Below are positions 1 through 5,803 of a stretch of DNA of 7,582 nucleotides, piece after piece. The notes under the pieces were generated by a model that was not told the DNA's origin, ran no database searches, and worked only from the letters and a program-made list of their open reading frames with translations. The stretch comes from Thermofilaceae archaeon (GTDB lineage Archaea > Thermoproteota > Thermoprotei > Thermofilales > Thermofilaceae): the NCBI GenBank assembly GCA_027017025.1, contig JALURH010000224.1:1-7582 (forward strand), written 5' to 3'. Each line of letters begins with the position of its first letter. The stretch's first letter is position 1. Both the position numbers and the translations under genes were made by a program.

Positions 1-9
1 GAGTATATG

Positions 10-27
10 GGGGAAGTTTATAAATAT
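10..27 (+). promoter_or_regulatory. Archaeal BRE/TATA promoter for the putative ncRNA
   Basis: A purine block GGGAAG (11-16, BRE-like) runs directly into TTTATAAAT (17-25), a near-consensus crenarchaeal TATA box. Transcription would begin about 25 bases downstream, near 46-52, just before the first strong RNA stem at 56. No protein gene starts at that distance, which supports a stable RNA product. Confidence 0.6.
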
Positions 28-47
28 TTTCGGAATTCTATCTTGGA

Positions 48-279
48 TTAGTGTAGCAGTTCCCGATATGTGGGGTTTTAAGCCCGAAGGCGAACTGCAA
101 AATAATAAAGATGCGGGAAGCCCCAATCCCCCGAAAGCCAGCCGATGAAGACGGGAGGCTGGAAGATTAGCCGTAGCGACGCTTACGAAATTTACACAAG
201 TTACAGCTAACCAGAACGGAACTTATGAAGGTGGAAAGGGAATTAACTTTGGTATTGGGCGAATCCCTTAGGGTTATAT
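48..279 (+). ncRNA. Putative structured non-coding RNA, family unassigned
   Basis: No known family could be assigned. The stretch follows a good promoter, ends at a T-rich tract and folds into several local helices. A 7-bp stem pairs 56-62 with 92-98 and encloses a small hairpin (73-76/82-85). A 6-bp stem pairs 138-143 with 157-162 and is capped by GATGA (144-148) opposite GA (155-156), the signature of a kink-loop bound by ribosomal protein L7Ae. A 5-bp stem, 167-171/206-210, encloses a hairpin at 172-187. GGGA at 238-241 can pair with TCCC at 264-267. G+C is concentrated in the paired parts, as is usual for RNA genes of A/T-rich hyperthermophiles. L7Ae kink-loops occur in archaeal H/ACA guides, C/D guides and some RNase P RNAs, but I do not see convincing C/D boxes, an H/ACA lower stem, the RNase P GAGGAAAGTC core or the SRP helix 8 motif. 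The 5' and 3' ends are inferred from promoter and T-tract and may be off by 10 bases. Confidence 0.45.
138..162 (+). other. Predicted kink-loop (L7Ae-binding) hairpin
   Basis: Perfect stem CCAGCC/GGCTGG. On the 5' side it is followed by a GAT bulge and GA, and on the 3' side it is preceded by GA, so two sheared G-A pairs can stack on the C-stem. The remaining loop is short (149-154), which gives a kink-loop and not a full kink-turn. L7Ae recognises this motif in archaeal guide RNPs. The motif is visible in the sequence; binding is inferred. Confidence 0.45.
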
Positions 280-291
280 TTTATATCTTTT
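274..291 (+). terminator. T-rich terminator candidate for the ncRNA
   Basis: T/A tract ending in TTTT (288-291), right after the short CCC-TTA-GGG palindrome (265-273). Archaeal RNA polymerase terminates at T-runs. The tract lies between the RNA and the end of the converging gene at 307. Confidence 0.4.
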
Positions 292-306
292 GCCTCAAGC
301 AGCCTC

Positions 307-810
307 TTATTTTCTCTCCTCGATTTTGAATTCAGCCCGTATACCGCTATCGGTTTTTTCCGGGAGTTTCCCCGCTAGCTTAACATCACCGTACTTCTCC
401 CCCAATACCAACAGGGACATTGTTACGTAGGGACATAAATACTCCCTATTTATGTAGGGATGAATATATGGTGCGTAGCGACAACCCTTGACTTCAAAGA
501 TTATTAAATCACCTCTCTTCTGGAAATATGCTTCTCTAACAAAACCTGATTTAACGAGTTTCTCAGCTAGAAGTTCAGGCGTCCAATTTAGAATTTCCTT
601 GCATGCTGGAGAATCCCTAAATCTATCCCTAAAGACATGTATAGATTTGAAAGCCATTACAGCAGGTATTGTTTCAGCTACTTCGTGTTCAGTCTCAATG
701 TAGGCGTGCGATAAACAATGTAGGAGAAGCTCTATAGTATCCTTCTCCCCACGACCCAACGCTAACTTTACGCTCCTAGTACTAGACGTATTTTCCAAAA
801 AACACCCCAA
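307..810 (-). CDS. Small soluble protein with a Cys-rich, possibly V4R-like C-terminal domain
   Basis: A 167-residue protein with no signal peptide or membrane segment. Residues 12-66 look mainly helical. Residues 98-165 look like an alpha/beta domain with Cys110, His117 and a Cys126-Pro127 pair, then a helix, a glycine turn and a closing beta strand ending at FKIEER. The order GC...CP-helix-G...beta strand resembles V4R (4-vinyl-reductase type) small-molecule-binding domains found in archaeal regulators and enzymes, but this is from memory and tentative. Cys110, Cys126 and nearby His residues could bind metal or ligand. The start is TTG at 810: an in-frame stop lies four codons upstream, and a strong GGAGGT (822-827) sits 11 bases before it. 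The first ATG would cost 51 residues. The gene is single and converges on the ncRNA. The coding call is firm; the function is not. Confidence 0.8.
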   Translation of the reverse strand: MGCFLENTSSTRSVKLALGRGEKDTIELLLHCLSHAYIETEHEVAETIPAVMAFKSIHVFRDRFRDSPACKEILNWTPELLAEKLVKSGFVREAYFQKRGDLIIFEVKGCRYAPYIHPYINREYLCPYVTMSLLVLGEKYGDVKLAGKLPEKTDSGIRAEFKIEERK

Positions 811-850
811 ATATTTTCTCTACCTCCTTCCTTTTTTCTTTTTCGTTGAT

Positions 851-970
851 CTATAGGTAAGGGAGCTATAAACATGTTCTAATATCTAGCTGGGATCAAA
901 GCAGTTTTTCTCATAACTAAGTGTATAATTAGCTCTAAATAAGAGCCATCTGGGAACCCGTTACCTATAG
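851..970. repeat. 10-bp inverted repeat flanking the centre of the divergent spacer
   Basis: CTATAGGTAA at 851-860 and its exact reverse complement at 961-970 bracket 100 bases between two divergent genes. Inside lies a smaller perfect hairpin GCTCT-AAATA-AGAGC (932-946). This could be paired regulatory sites for the two promoters, the ends of a small structured RNA, or a degenerate miniature element. No target-site duplication is visible and no ORF is enclosed. Confidence 0.35.
866..873 (-). promoter_or_regulatory. TATA-like box for the 307-810 gene
   Basis: The minus strand reads GTTTATAG here. Initiation about 25 bases downstream, near 845, would leave a leader of some 35 bases containing the GGAGGT ribosome site. 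The palindrome AACATGTT (871-878) overlaps its upstream edge. Confidence 0.4.
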
Positions 971-1027
971 CCTACTCGTCCTAGAAGAAACCTCAAAATG
1001 TTCTAGATAGAGTCGGAGAAAACAAGG

Positions 1028-1037
1028 CTTTTTTATG
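1028..1037 (+). promoter_or_regulatory. TATA box of a leaderless promoter
   Basis: CTTTTTTATG lies about 28 bases before the ATG at 1062, so transcription should start at or very near the start codon. The absence of a clear Shine-Dalgarno sequence (upstream bases ACTAGGT) agrees with leaderless translation. Confidence 0.5.
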
Positions 1038-1061
1038 TATTTCCACGCTTAGCTACTAGGT

Positions 1062-1652
1062 ATGGATAAGCTTAGAGTAGCCGCTGTCCTGGTTATCGCA
1101 GTAGTAGCTATAGCTATATACATGTTGTTCACTAAGCAGCGGAGGCCAGAGCCTAACTCTTATACTCTAGCCTCGCACCTATTGTTTAAGAGTAGGGAAG
1201 GAGTTCTCCTAGGGAATTTTACAGCGACGCTAACTGTTACAAAAATGGATTCTTCAATAAACTTGTCTCTTACACTAATGTTTACGGCTCCCGGAACCAA
1301 CCCCAAGATTGATGAGCTAACTATAAGTGGCTTCTTCCACTACTTTATATATGATTTAGCTAAACCTCCTCCCCCAATCCCCCCTCCTAGACCCTATAAA
1401 TTAACGCTGAAGCCCGGGGAGAAAATAATCTTCTTCAAATCTATACGTAGTATTAGTGAGTTGGAGAAGCCTGGCTTACTCATATATCTGACGGTTGAGA
1501 ACTACTATGTACTCTTGTCGGATAGGGCTAGCTATACTGGAGAGCTGTATTGGGAAGCTATTTCTTTCGATGGAATTAGGTGTGTCGAAGTATCAGGTTT
1601 ATTAGGCAAAAGTGAGAAAAAGGAATACTCAGTAACTCTTGGCTCAAACTAG
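1062..1652 (+). CDS. Exported, N-terminally membrane-anchored protein of unknown function
   Basis: A 196-residue protein that I do not recognise. Residues 6-23 form one hydrophobic segment after a short Lys/Arg-containing N-terminus and before a basic stretch (KQRR, 25-28). This fits either an uncleaved signal anchor or a signal peptide. The rest alternates polar and hydrophobic residues in strand-like runs (48-75, 84-98, 112-126, 140-152, 174-193), suggesting a beta-sandwich outside the membrane. A proline-rich stretch of about ten residues (102-111) would form a stiff linker or exposed loop between two strands. Two N-glycosylation sequons, NFT (52-54) and NLS (67-69), fit surface exposure in archaea. 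One Cys (174) excludes an internal disulfide. The gene stands alone: it is leaderless upstream and runs convergently into the iron permease gene 26 bases away, so context gives no role. Confidence 0.75.
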   Translation: MDKLRVAAVLVIAVVAIAIYMLFTKQRRPEPNSYTLASHLLFKSREGVLLGNFTATLTVTKMDSSINLSLTLMFTAPGTNPKIDELTISGFFHYFIYDLAKPPPPIPPPRPYKLTLKPGEKIIFFKSIRSISELEKPGLLIYLTVENYYVLLSDRASYTGELYWEAISFDGIRCVEVSGLLGKSEKKEYSVTLGSN

Positions 1653-1657
1653 TATAT

Positions 1658-1674
1658 GAGAATAAACAAAGAAT
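1658..1674 (-). terminator. T-rich terminator candidate after the iron permease gene
   Basis: Read on the minus strand, the bases just after the stop codon are ATTCTTTGTTTATTCTC, a T-rich tract suited to archaeal intrinsic termination. The window between the two converging stop codons is only 26 bases. Confidence 0.3.
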
Positions 1675-1678
1675 ATTT

Positions 1679-2497
1679 TCAGCGCCTATATACATACAAT
1701 ACTAGTGGTAAAGCTATTATCACATATGTAGCCTGGAGGAGAAGCCTTAGTAGCTCCATCTCCACTGCGTACCCGAAGAAGACCGATAAAATTGAACCTA
1801 TAATACCCTTATCGTGTAGTGGATGACCCTCATCGAATGGCAATTTATAGACTGGTTCAGCCCATATACCTAGAGGCCAACCAGCTTCTTCGCCATATTC
1901 CAGCAACTCGTGTATACCGTAGCCTAGGATTCCCCCAGCAATTAGTACTAGCAGGATACTAGTTACATAGAAGAAGCTTCTCATTTTCAGCTTCATTCCC
2001 CCCACGAAGACTAGGTAAGCTAGCGCTAAGCTCGTAAAGACTCCTAGTAGCACTCCAGCGACTGTCCCCAGGGGCTCAGCAAATAGTAGGGGGAGGATAA
2101 ATAAAACAGTCTCGAAGCCTTCCCTGAAAACCACTACAAGCCCTAATACGGCGATAGGTAGCATACTACCTTTCTTCACAGCTTCCTCAACTCTCAGTTC
2201 TATCTCCCGCTTTATCTCCTTGCTTTTAATACTCATCCAGTAGACAACGCTTGTAAGCACTGGGACAGCTATAAATGCGCCAATAGCCTCTACGAGTTCT
2301 TTAGCTTCGAGAACAAAGTAAATTACGTAGGCTAGCCACCCCACCACCCCGCTCAATAAAACGCCAGCTAGGCTTCCGGCTAGGAGTGGATGTGCTAGAC
2401 TCCACCTACCAGTCTTCTTCAAGTATGTGAGAACTACTGCAATAACTATAGCGGCTTCAAACCCCTCCCTAAAAGACACTATGGTTTGTGCAAGCAC
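1679..2497 (-). CDS. ftr1: FTR1-family iron permease (EfeU-like)
   Basis: Integral membrane protein predicted to move iron into the cell. Numbering from the longest frame (GTG at 2506), the two hallmark REGFE motifs are at residues 13-17 and 128-132, each in a hydrophobic helix. The R-E-x-x-E glutamates bind Fe3+ in yeast Ftr1 and bacterial EfeU. About seven membrane segments are visible (near 8-29, 41-66, 73-91, 115-142, 146-169, 178-197, 236-272), and the HE pair at 199-200 and the C-terminal G-S-x-L...GY...E pattern also fit the family. The length (about 272-275) is typical. I prefer the GTG at 2497, because AGGTGG (2503-2508) sits five bases before it and would overlap the GTG at 2506; this leaves eight residues before the first motif. 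The gene has its own promoter 86 bases after the ABC permease. No ferroxidase, EfeO or EfeB partner is nearby, so whether it takes Fe3+ or Fe2+ is open. Confidence 0.9.
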   Translation of the reverse strand: MLAQTIVSFREGFEAAIVIAVVLTYLKKTGRWSLAHPLLAGSLAGVLLSGVVGWLAYVIYFVLEAKELVEAIGAFIAVPVLTSVVYWMSIKSKEIKREIELRVEEAVKKGSMLPIAVLGLVVVFREGFETVLFILPLLFAEPLGTVAGVLLGVFTSLALAYLVFVGGMKLKMRSFFYVTSILLVLIAGGILGYGIHELLEYGEEAGWPLGIWAEPVYKLPFDEGHPLHDKGIIGSILSVFFGYAVEMELLRLLLQATYVIIALPLVLYVYRR

Positions 2498-2513
2498 TAG
2501 TACCACCTATCGG

Positions 2514-2547
2514 CAGTGTATCTATTTTCCTCAACACTATTACACTG
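2514..2547. promoter_or_regulatory. Inverted repeat in the iron permease promoter (candidate operator)
   Basis: CAGTGTA (2514-2520) and TACACTG (2541-2547) are exact reverse complements with 20 bases between them. They lie between the TATA box and the start codon, spanning the predicted transcription start. A dimeric metal-responsive repressor such as a DtxR/IdeR- or Fur-type protein would be a natural occupant for an iron-uptake gene. The repeat is visible; the regulator is inferred. Confidence 0.35.
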
Positions 2548-2548
2548 T

Positions 2549-2561
2549 CATATATATTTCT
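2549..2561 (-). promoter_or_regulatory. BRE/TATA promoter of the iron permease gene
   Basis: The minus strand reads GAGAGAAATATATATGAC, a purine-rich BRE-like block leading into an A/T run. Initiation would fall near 2525, leaving a leader of roughly 20-30 bases with the AGGTGG ribosome site. It shows that the permease can be expressed apart from the ABC operon upstream. Confidence 0.5.
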
Positions 2562-2592
2562 CTCTGCTAAGCTAGAATTTGCGATAAGCTTG

Positions 2593-4977
2593 TTAGGGAA
2601 CACTTTTCACTACTTCAGCCAGGTTTAAGCGAGATATGAAACGTATTGCAAGTACCTGGGAGAGAAAAACCGTGGCTATAGTTCCAGCTACTACTTCGAT
2701 GTAGCTCGAGAACCTTATGTATAGCTTGAGTAGTAGAAACTCGCCAACCATGCTTGAGGTAAAGATGTGGATAAAGTAGTATGCAGCTATGTATCCTAGG
2801 ACTAAGCCTAGAGCTATGCCGAAAATACCCATAACGAGGTTTTCAAGTATCACCATCGTAGCTATAGTTTTCATCCTAATTCCAATAATCCTCATAGTTG
2901 CTGTCTCCCATGTTCTCTCGAGAACATTTATTGTAGCTGTATTAAAGACAAGGGCAAACGCTATAGTTAAGCCCATAAGTAGCATAACGTAGGAGAAGAC
3001 AGTGAATTGATCAAGTAGCTTATTCCACTCAGCTAGCATCTCTCCCCTTGTATCTACCCTCTGAACCCCCTGGAGGCTATAGAGCTTTCTCCTAACTTCA
3101 GCTACCTTACCCGAAGCAACCCTAAGTAATACGCTATTTGCCTTCCCCTCGGAGCGGTACAGCTCCTGTGCTGTCTCCAGCGTCACGAAACATGTTGAGA
3201 GTGCTAGTGGCTCATCACTTATGCCTGAAACCCCTAAGGTTCGTCTAGAAAACGGTGTACTCACATTTATCTTATCACCAACTGAGACCCCCAGTTTTTT
3301 CGCTAAGTTTATGGAGATAACTAGCTGGCCTCTTCGTGGCTTAGATCCCTCCGAGAAACTAAATGTATGCATAGTTGTATTATACCGGAAAGCAAATAGA
3401 GTACAATACTCCTCTTTTCCTAGCCTCGAAACCTTAACTATCTCAACTATAGTAGGCTCAGCTTGTTCCACCCCATTCCAGCCAGCAATACTTATTAGCT
3501 GCTCTACGCTACGCATAGATGAGAACTGGGCTCGGAGATCCCAGCGTTCATACTCTCCATATTGTTTACCTATGATTACGTAGAAACTATCCATCATCCC
3601 ATACATTGAGAGAACAAGCATTATGCTCAAGGATACCCCAGCTACCGTGGAGAAAGTTCTTATACGGTTCCTAAAGAGGTTCCTCAAAGACATCCTAACG
3701 CGAATTGGGGGACAATATATTTTATTCACCAATTTTTCTAGGAGCGGGATCCTGCCCTTCATCATTGACGAACTTATATATGGGCGCATAGCTTCGCTCG
3801 GGCTTAGCTGGACAACCCTGAAGCATGGAATTAGTCCTCCAGCGATACAGAAAATAATGCCTGCCAACACCGCTTCAACTATCGCATATATGTTGGTATA
3901 GAATAGGCGGAAAGGTATACCAAGTATCTCCGTGTAGTACATCGTTATAACTCTGGAGAGAGGTATTGAAAGTATTCCCCCAATAAACGAGCCTATAATT
4001 CCCACCAACGTGGAGTAGAGTAGATACTGTGTAGCGATCTCGGTCTTAGAGTACCCCATAGCTTTTAGGATACCTATTTCCCTGCGCTGAGAAATTATGA
4101 GTCTACTCAGCATAGTATGTATACCTATAGCGCTCACCGCTAGGACTAAGGCTGGGAAGATCCTAGAAATCTCGGAGAAACCTCTAAGATCCCACTGTAA
4201 CGCCCTATAGCTAGGCTGCTCTTCTCTCCTTATAATACGTATAACTCCATAAGGCCTTAATATTTCTTGGAATCGGTTAATCGTATCCTCGATTTTAGCT
4301 CGGTTTTTCACCCTGACTGAAACCTCGTTAATCATGGAATCCATGTAGAGTATATTCTGGAGACCCTTTAGCGGCAAGAAGAATACCCCAAAAGTGTATC
4401 CACTCGAAATTTCAAGTGGCCCACTCATAATCACTAGGTACTCTGGGCTAGCAACTATCCCCACAGCTGTGAAGTTAGTTTTTACTCCATTAATTATTAG
4501 AGTAATGGTACGGTTCGCTCCATAACCGTAGGAGGAGGCGAAGTGCCTCTCTACTAGGCAAGTGTTTAGTTCGCCTGGATAGAAGTAGCGTCCTCTCTCA
4601 ACTTTTATGTCATTAACGGTGGGGTGCTTTGAAGAGTTTATCCCTATGGCAACTCCCGGAATCTGCCTAGACTCACTTATGTACACACCTATGTTAACTA
4701 CCAACCTTCCCTCAATATCCTTTACATTATCTATGTCTTTGAGCTGAGAAATTATATCTTCGTGTACAGGGTTCAGGGTTATCGTAAAGTCAGCGAACCG
4801 TAGTTCCTCGTAGGCGTAGCTGTAGGATCTGTTTAGGCTCTCCATAGCTATTACGAGGCTCGAGTATACTAGTACGCCGAGAGCTACTATCGTGCAGAGA
4901 GCTATGAACTGCGCCCTATACGCCTGTATATCTCTCCACAGCTTTTTCGCGAGAATCCTGGGAAACACTTTGATCAC
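2593..4977 (-). CDS. ABC transporter permease, duplicated FtsX/MacB type
   Basis: Membrane subunit of a type VII-like (MacB/LolCE/YbbP) ABC system, partner of the ATPase upstream. About 795 residues, built as a tandem duplication. Half one: TM 23-46, a large extracellular MacB-type domain (about 48-265), then an FtsX core with TMs near 272-294, 319-343 and 363-388. Half two: a basic start (RNLFRNRIRT, 433-442), TM 445-465, a second extracellular domain (470-650), and FtsX TMs near 658-682, 708-735 and 757-778. The loop with RREIGILKAMGYS (299-311) is the usual coupling element facing the ATPase, and ETATMRIIGIR (692-702) is its counterpart in half two. Eight predicted TMs in one chain mean one copy could form the complete membrane unit. 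The GTG at 4977 overlaps the ATPase stop as GTGA, with GAGGAG eight bases before it; the TTG at 4980 is an alternative. The family moves substrates from the membrane's outer face or transmits force. No membrane-fusion protein is adjacent and the substrate is unknown. Confidence 0.9.
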   Translation of the reverse strand: MIKVFPRILAKKLWRDIQAYRAQFIALCTIVALGVLVYSSLVIAMESLNRSYSYAYEELRFADFTITLNPVHEDIISQLKDIDNVKDIEGRLVVNIGVYISESRQIPGVAIGINSSKHPTVNDIKVERGRYFYPGELNTCLVERHFASSYGYGANRTITLIINGVKTNFTAVGIVASPEYLVIMSGPLEISSGYTFGVFFLPLKGLQNILYMDSMINEVSVRVKNRAKIEDTINRFQEILRPYGVIRIIRREEQPSYRALQWDLRGFSEISRIFPALVLAVSAIGIHTMLSRLIISQRREIGILKAMGYSKTEIATQYLLYSTLVGIIGSFIGGILSIPLSRVITMYYTEILGIPFRLFYTNIYAIVEAVLAGIIFCIAGGLIPCFRVVQLSPSEAMRPYISSSMMKGRIPLLEKLVNKIYCPPIRVRMSLRNLFRNRIRTFSTVAGVSLSIMLVLSMYGMMDSFYVIIGKQYGEYERWDLRAQFSSMRSVEQLISIAGWNGVEQAEPTIVEIVKVSRLGKEEYCTLFAFRYNTTMHTFSFSEGSKPRRGQLVISINLAKKLGVSVGDKINVSTPFSRRTLGVSGISDEPLALSTCFVTLETAQELYRSEGKANSVLLRVASGKVAEVRRKLYSLQGVQRVDTRGEMLAEWNKLLDQFTVFSYVMLLMGLTIAFALVFNTATINVLERTWETATMRIIGIRMKTIATMVILENLVMGIFGIALGLVLGYIAAYYFIHIFTSSMVGEFLLLKLYIRFSSYIEVVAGTIATVFLSQVLAIRFISRLNLAEVVKSVP

Positions 4978-5693
4978 CAACTTAGCTCCTCTACACTAAT
5001 CGGTTCCCTCACCTCCCACATCTCAGCTATCTTGCCGTCTCTCAGCCGAATTACACGTGTAGCTAACCTACCTATAGCGGTGTTATGTGTAACTAGGATT
5101 ACGGTTCTCCCCTCCCTATTCAGCCTCTTTATTACAGCTAGAACCCTTCTCCCGGACTCTATATCTAGCTCCCCAGTGGGCTCATCACATAGAAGTAGGG
5201 CTGGGTTCTTAGCTAAAGCTCTGGCTATAGCTACTCGTTGTTGTTCACCGCCCGAAAGCTCTGAGGGGAAACGATCAGCTTTCCCCTCTAGCCCAACTTC
5301 AGATAATAGCTTTAGGGCTTCTCCTTCAGCCTCTCTACCCCTTAGCCCCCTTAGCTCTAAGGCGAGCATAATGTTCTCTTTAGCTGTTAGGGTCGGGATT
5401 AGGTTAAAGAATTGGAAGACGAAACCTATATTCCTCCGCCTAAACTCTGTCAACTCTTTGTCGCTAAGGTGTGTAATATCTACGCCATTAACTGAGACGC
5501 TCCCAGAAGTTGGTCGCTCAACTCCCCCAATTATGCTTAGGAGCGTACTCTTACCTGAGCCGCTGGGACCCAAGACAACAATAAACTCGCCCCTACGGAC
5601 TTCGAGGTCTATACCCCGGAGAGCATGGACCTCAACCTCCCCAGCCCTATATACCTTCGTTACCCCCCTCAGCTTAATAATCTCCTCTAGCAC
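4974..5693 (-). CDS. ABC transporter ATPase, MacB/LolD family
   Basis: Cytoplasmic ATPase that powers the FtsX-type permease encoded immediately downstream. All nucleotide-binding motifs are present in 239 residues: A-loop Tyr15, Walker A GPSGSGKST (42-50), Q-loop Gln94 in FQFFNLIPTLTAKEN, signature LSGGEQQ (146-152), Walker B LLLCDE (166-171) with catalytic Glu171, D-loop GELD (174-177) and switch His203. The FNLIPTLT-ENI wording after the Q-loop and the 'EVxALRGIDL' opening are typical of MacB/LolD rather than nutrient importers. The C-terminus has no regulatory extension. Translation starts at GTG 5693; there is only a weak upstream purine tract, and the TATA box lies about 34 bases before the start, so the message is near-leaderless. 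The downstream permease is translationally coupled through a GTGA overlap, which fits a two-gene operon. Substrate not predictable. Confidence 0.95.
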   Translation of the reverse strand: MLEEIIKLRGVTKVYRAGEVEVHALRGIDLEVRRGEFIVVLGPSGSGKSTLLSIIGGVERPTSGSVSVNGVDITHLSDKELTEFRRRNIGFVFQFFNLIPTLTAKENIMLALELRGLRGREAEGEALKLLSEVGLEGKADRFPSELSGGEQQRVAIARALAKNPALLLCDEPTGELDIESGRRVLAVIKRLNREGRTVILVTHNTAIGRLATRVIRLRDGKIAEMWEVREPISVEELSW

Positions 5694-5722
5694 CTTAACC
5701 CACTTGTCCTACAGCTCCACTC

Positions 5723-5732
5723 TATTTAAAAC
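5723..5732 (-). promoter_or_regulatory. TATA box of the ABC transporter operon
   Basis: The minus strand reads GTTTTAAATAG. Its centre is about 34 bases before the GTG at 5693, giving a leader of roughly 5-10 bases. It sits 20 bases from the palindrome in front of the divergent operon, so a protein bound there might also affect this promoter. Confidence 0.45.
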
Positions 5733-5751
5733 TATGACTTCTAGTACTCTT

Positions 5752-5777
5752 ATAAGTTTTACTATGGTTAAACTTAT
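5752..5777. promoter_or_regulatory. 26-bp imperfect palindrome, candidate autorepression operator
   Basis: ATAAGTTTTAC (5752-5762), spacer TATG, GTTAAACTTAT (5767-5777): eleven-base arms with one mismatch (T5760 opposite T5769). The right arm runs into the BRE/TATA region of the operon starting at 5804. Occupancy by a dimeric or tetrameric ribbon-helix-helix protein, such as the first gene product of that operon, would block TBP/TFB access. The palindrome is read directly from the sequence; its ligand is inferred. Confidence 0.55.
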
Positions 5778-5781
5778 TTAT
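5773..5781 (+). promoter_or_regulatory. TATA box of a leaderless promoter for the RHH/protease-like operon
   Basis: CTTATTTAT is centred about 27 bases upstream of the ATG at 5804, so the message should begin at or within a few bases of the start codon. No Shine-Dalgarno sequence precedes this ATG, whereas the second gene has a strong one. Confidence 0.5.
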
Positions 5782-5803
5782 CATAGGATAATCTGATTCT
5801 ATT

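Noticed and set aside
2..148. Open frame from the left edge ending in DAGSP-like residues, resembling the tail of an IS200/IS605 TnpB with an overlapping omega-RNA (bases GATGCGGGAAGCCCC).
   Set aside because: The rest of the frame shows no TnpB features, it runs through a strong TATA box, and the element's usual terminal hairpin and TTCAC-type end are missing. The likeness rests on a few residues.
48..279. SRP (7S) RNA: the 5' hairpin with CCGATATG and AAGCCCGA recalls a segment of archaeal SRP RNA.
   Set aside because: The invariant helix 8 GGAAG/AGCAGC region is absent, the ends do not pair, and the RNA is about 80 bases too short.
48..279. RNase P RNA: CAGAAC...ACTTATG near 212-227 loosely resembles the conserved 3' segment.
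   Set aside because: The obligatory GAGGAAAGTC partner of helix P4 is not found, and the promoter position excludes a longer 5' part.
851..970. Insertion sequence remnant or CRISPR-like unit bounded by the inverted repeat.
   Set aside because: No transposase fragment, no flanking direct duplication and no repeated spacers. Reported only as an inverted repeat.
3221..3901. Plus-strand open frames (120 and 92 codons) opposite the permease.
   Set aside because: Antisense shadows within a conserved duplicated FtsX permease; no promoter, ribosome site or domain.
5032..5796. A 254-codon plus-strand open frame opposite the ABC ATPase.
   Set aside because: It is the antisense shadow of a clear ATPase gene with all motifs; its translation is Ser/Pro-rich low complexity and lacks a promoter.
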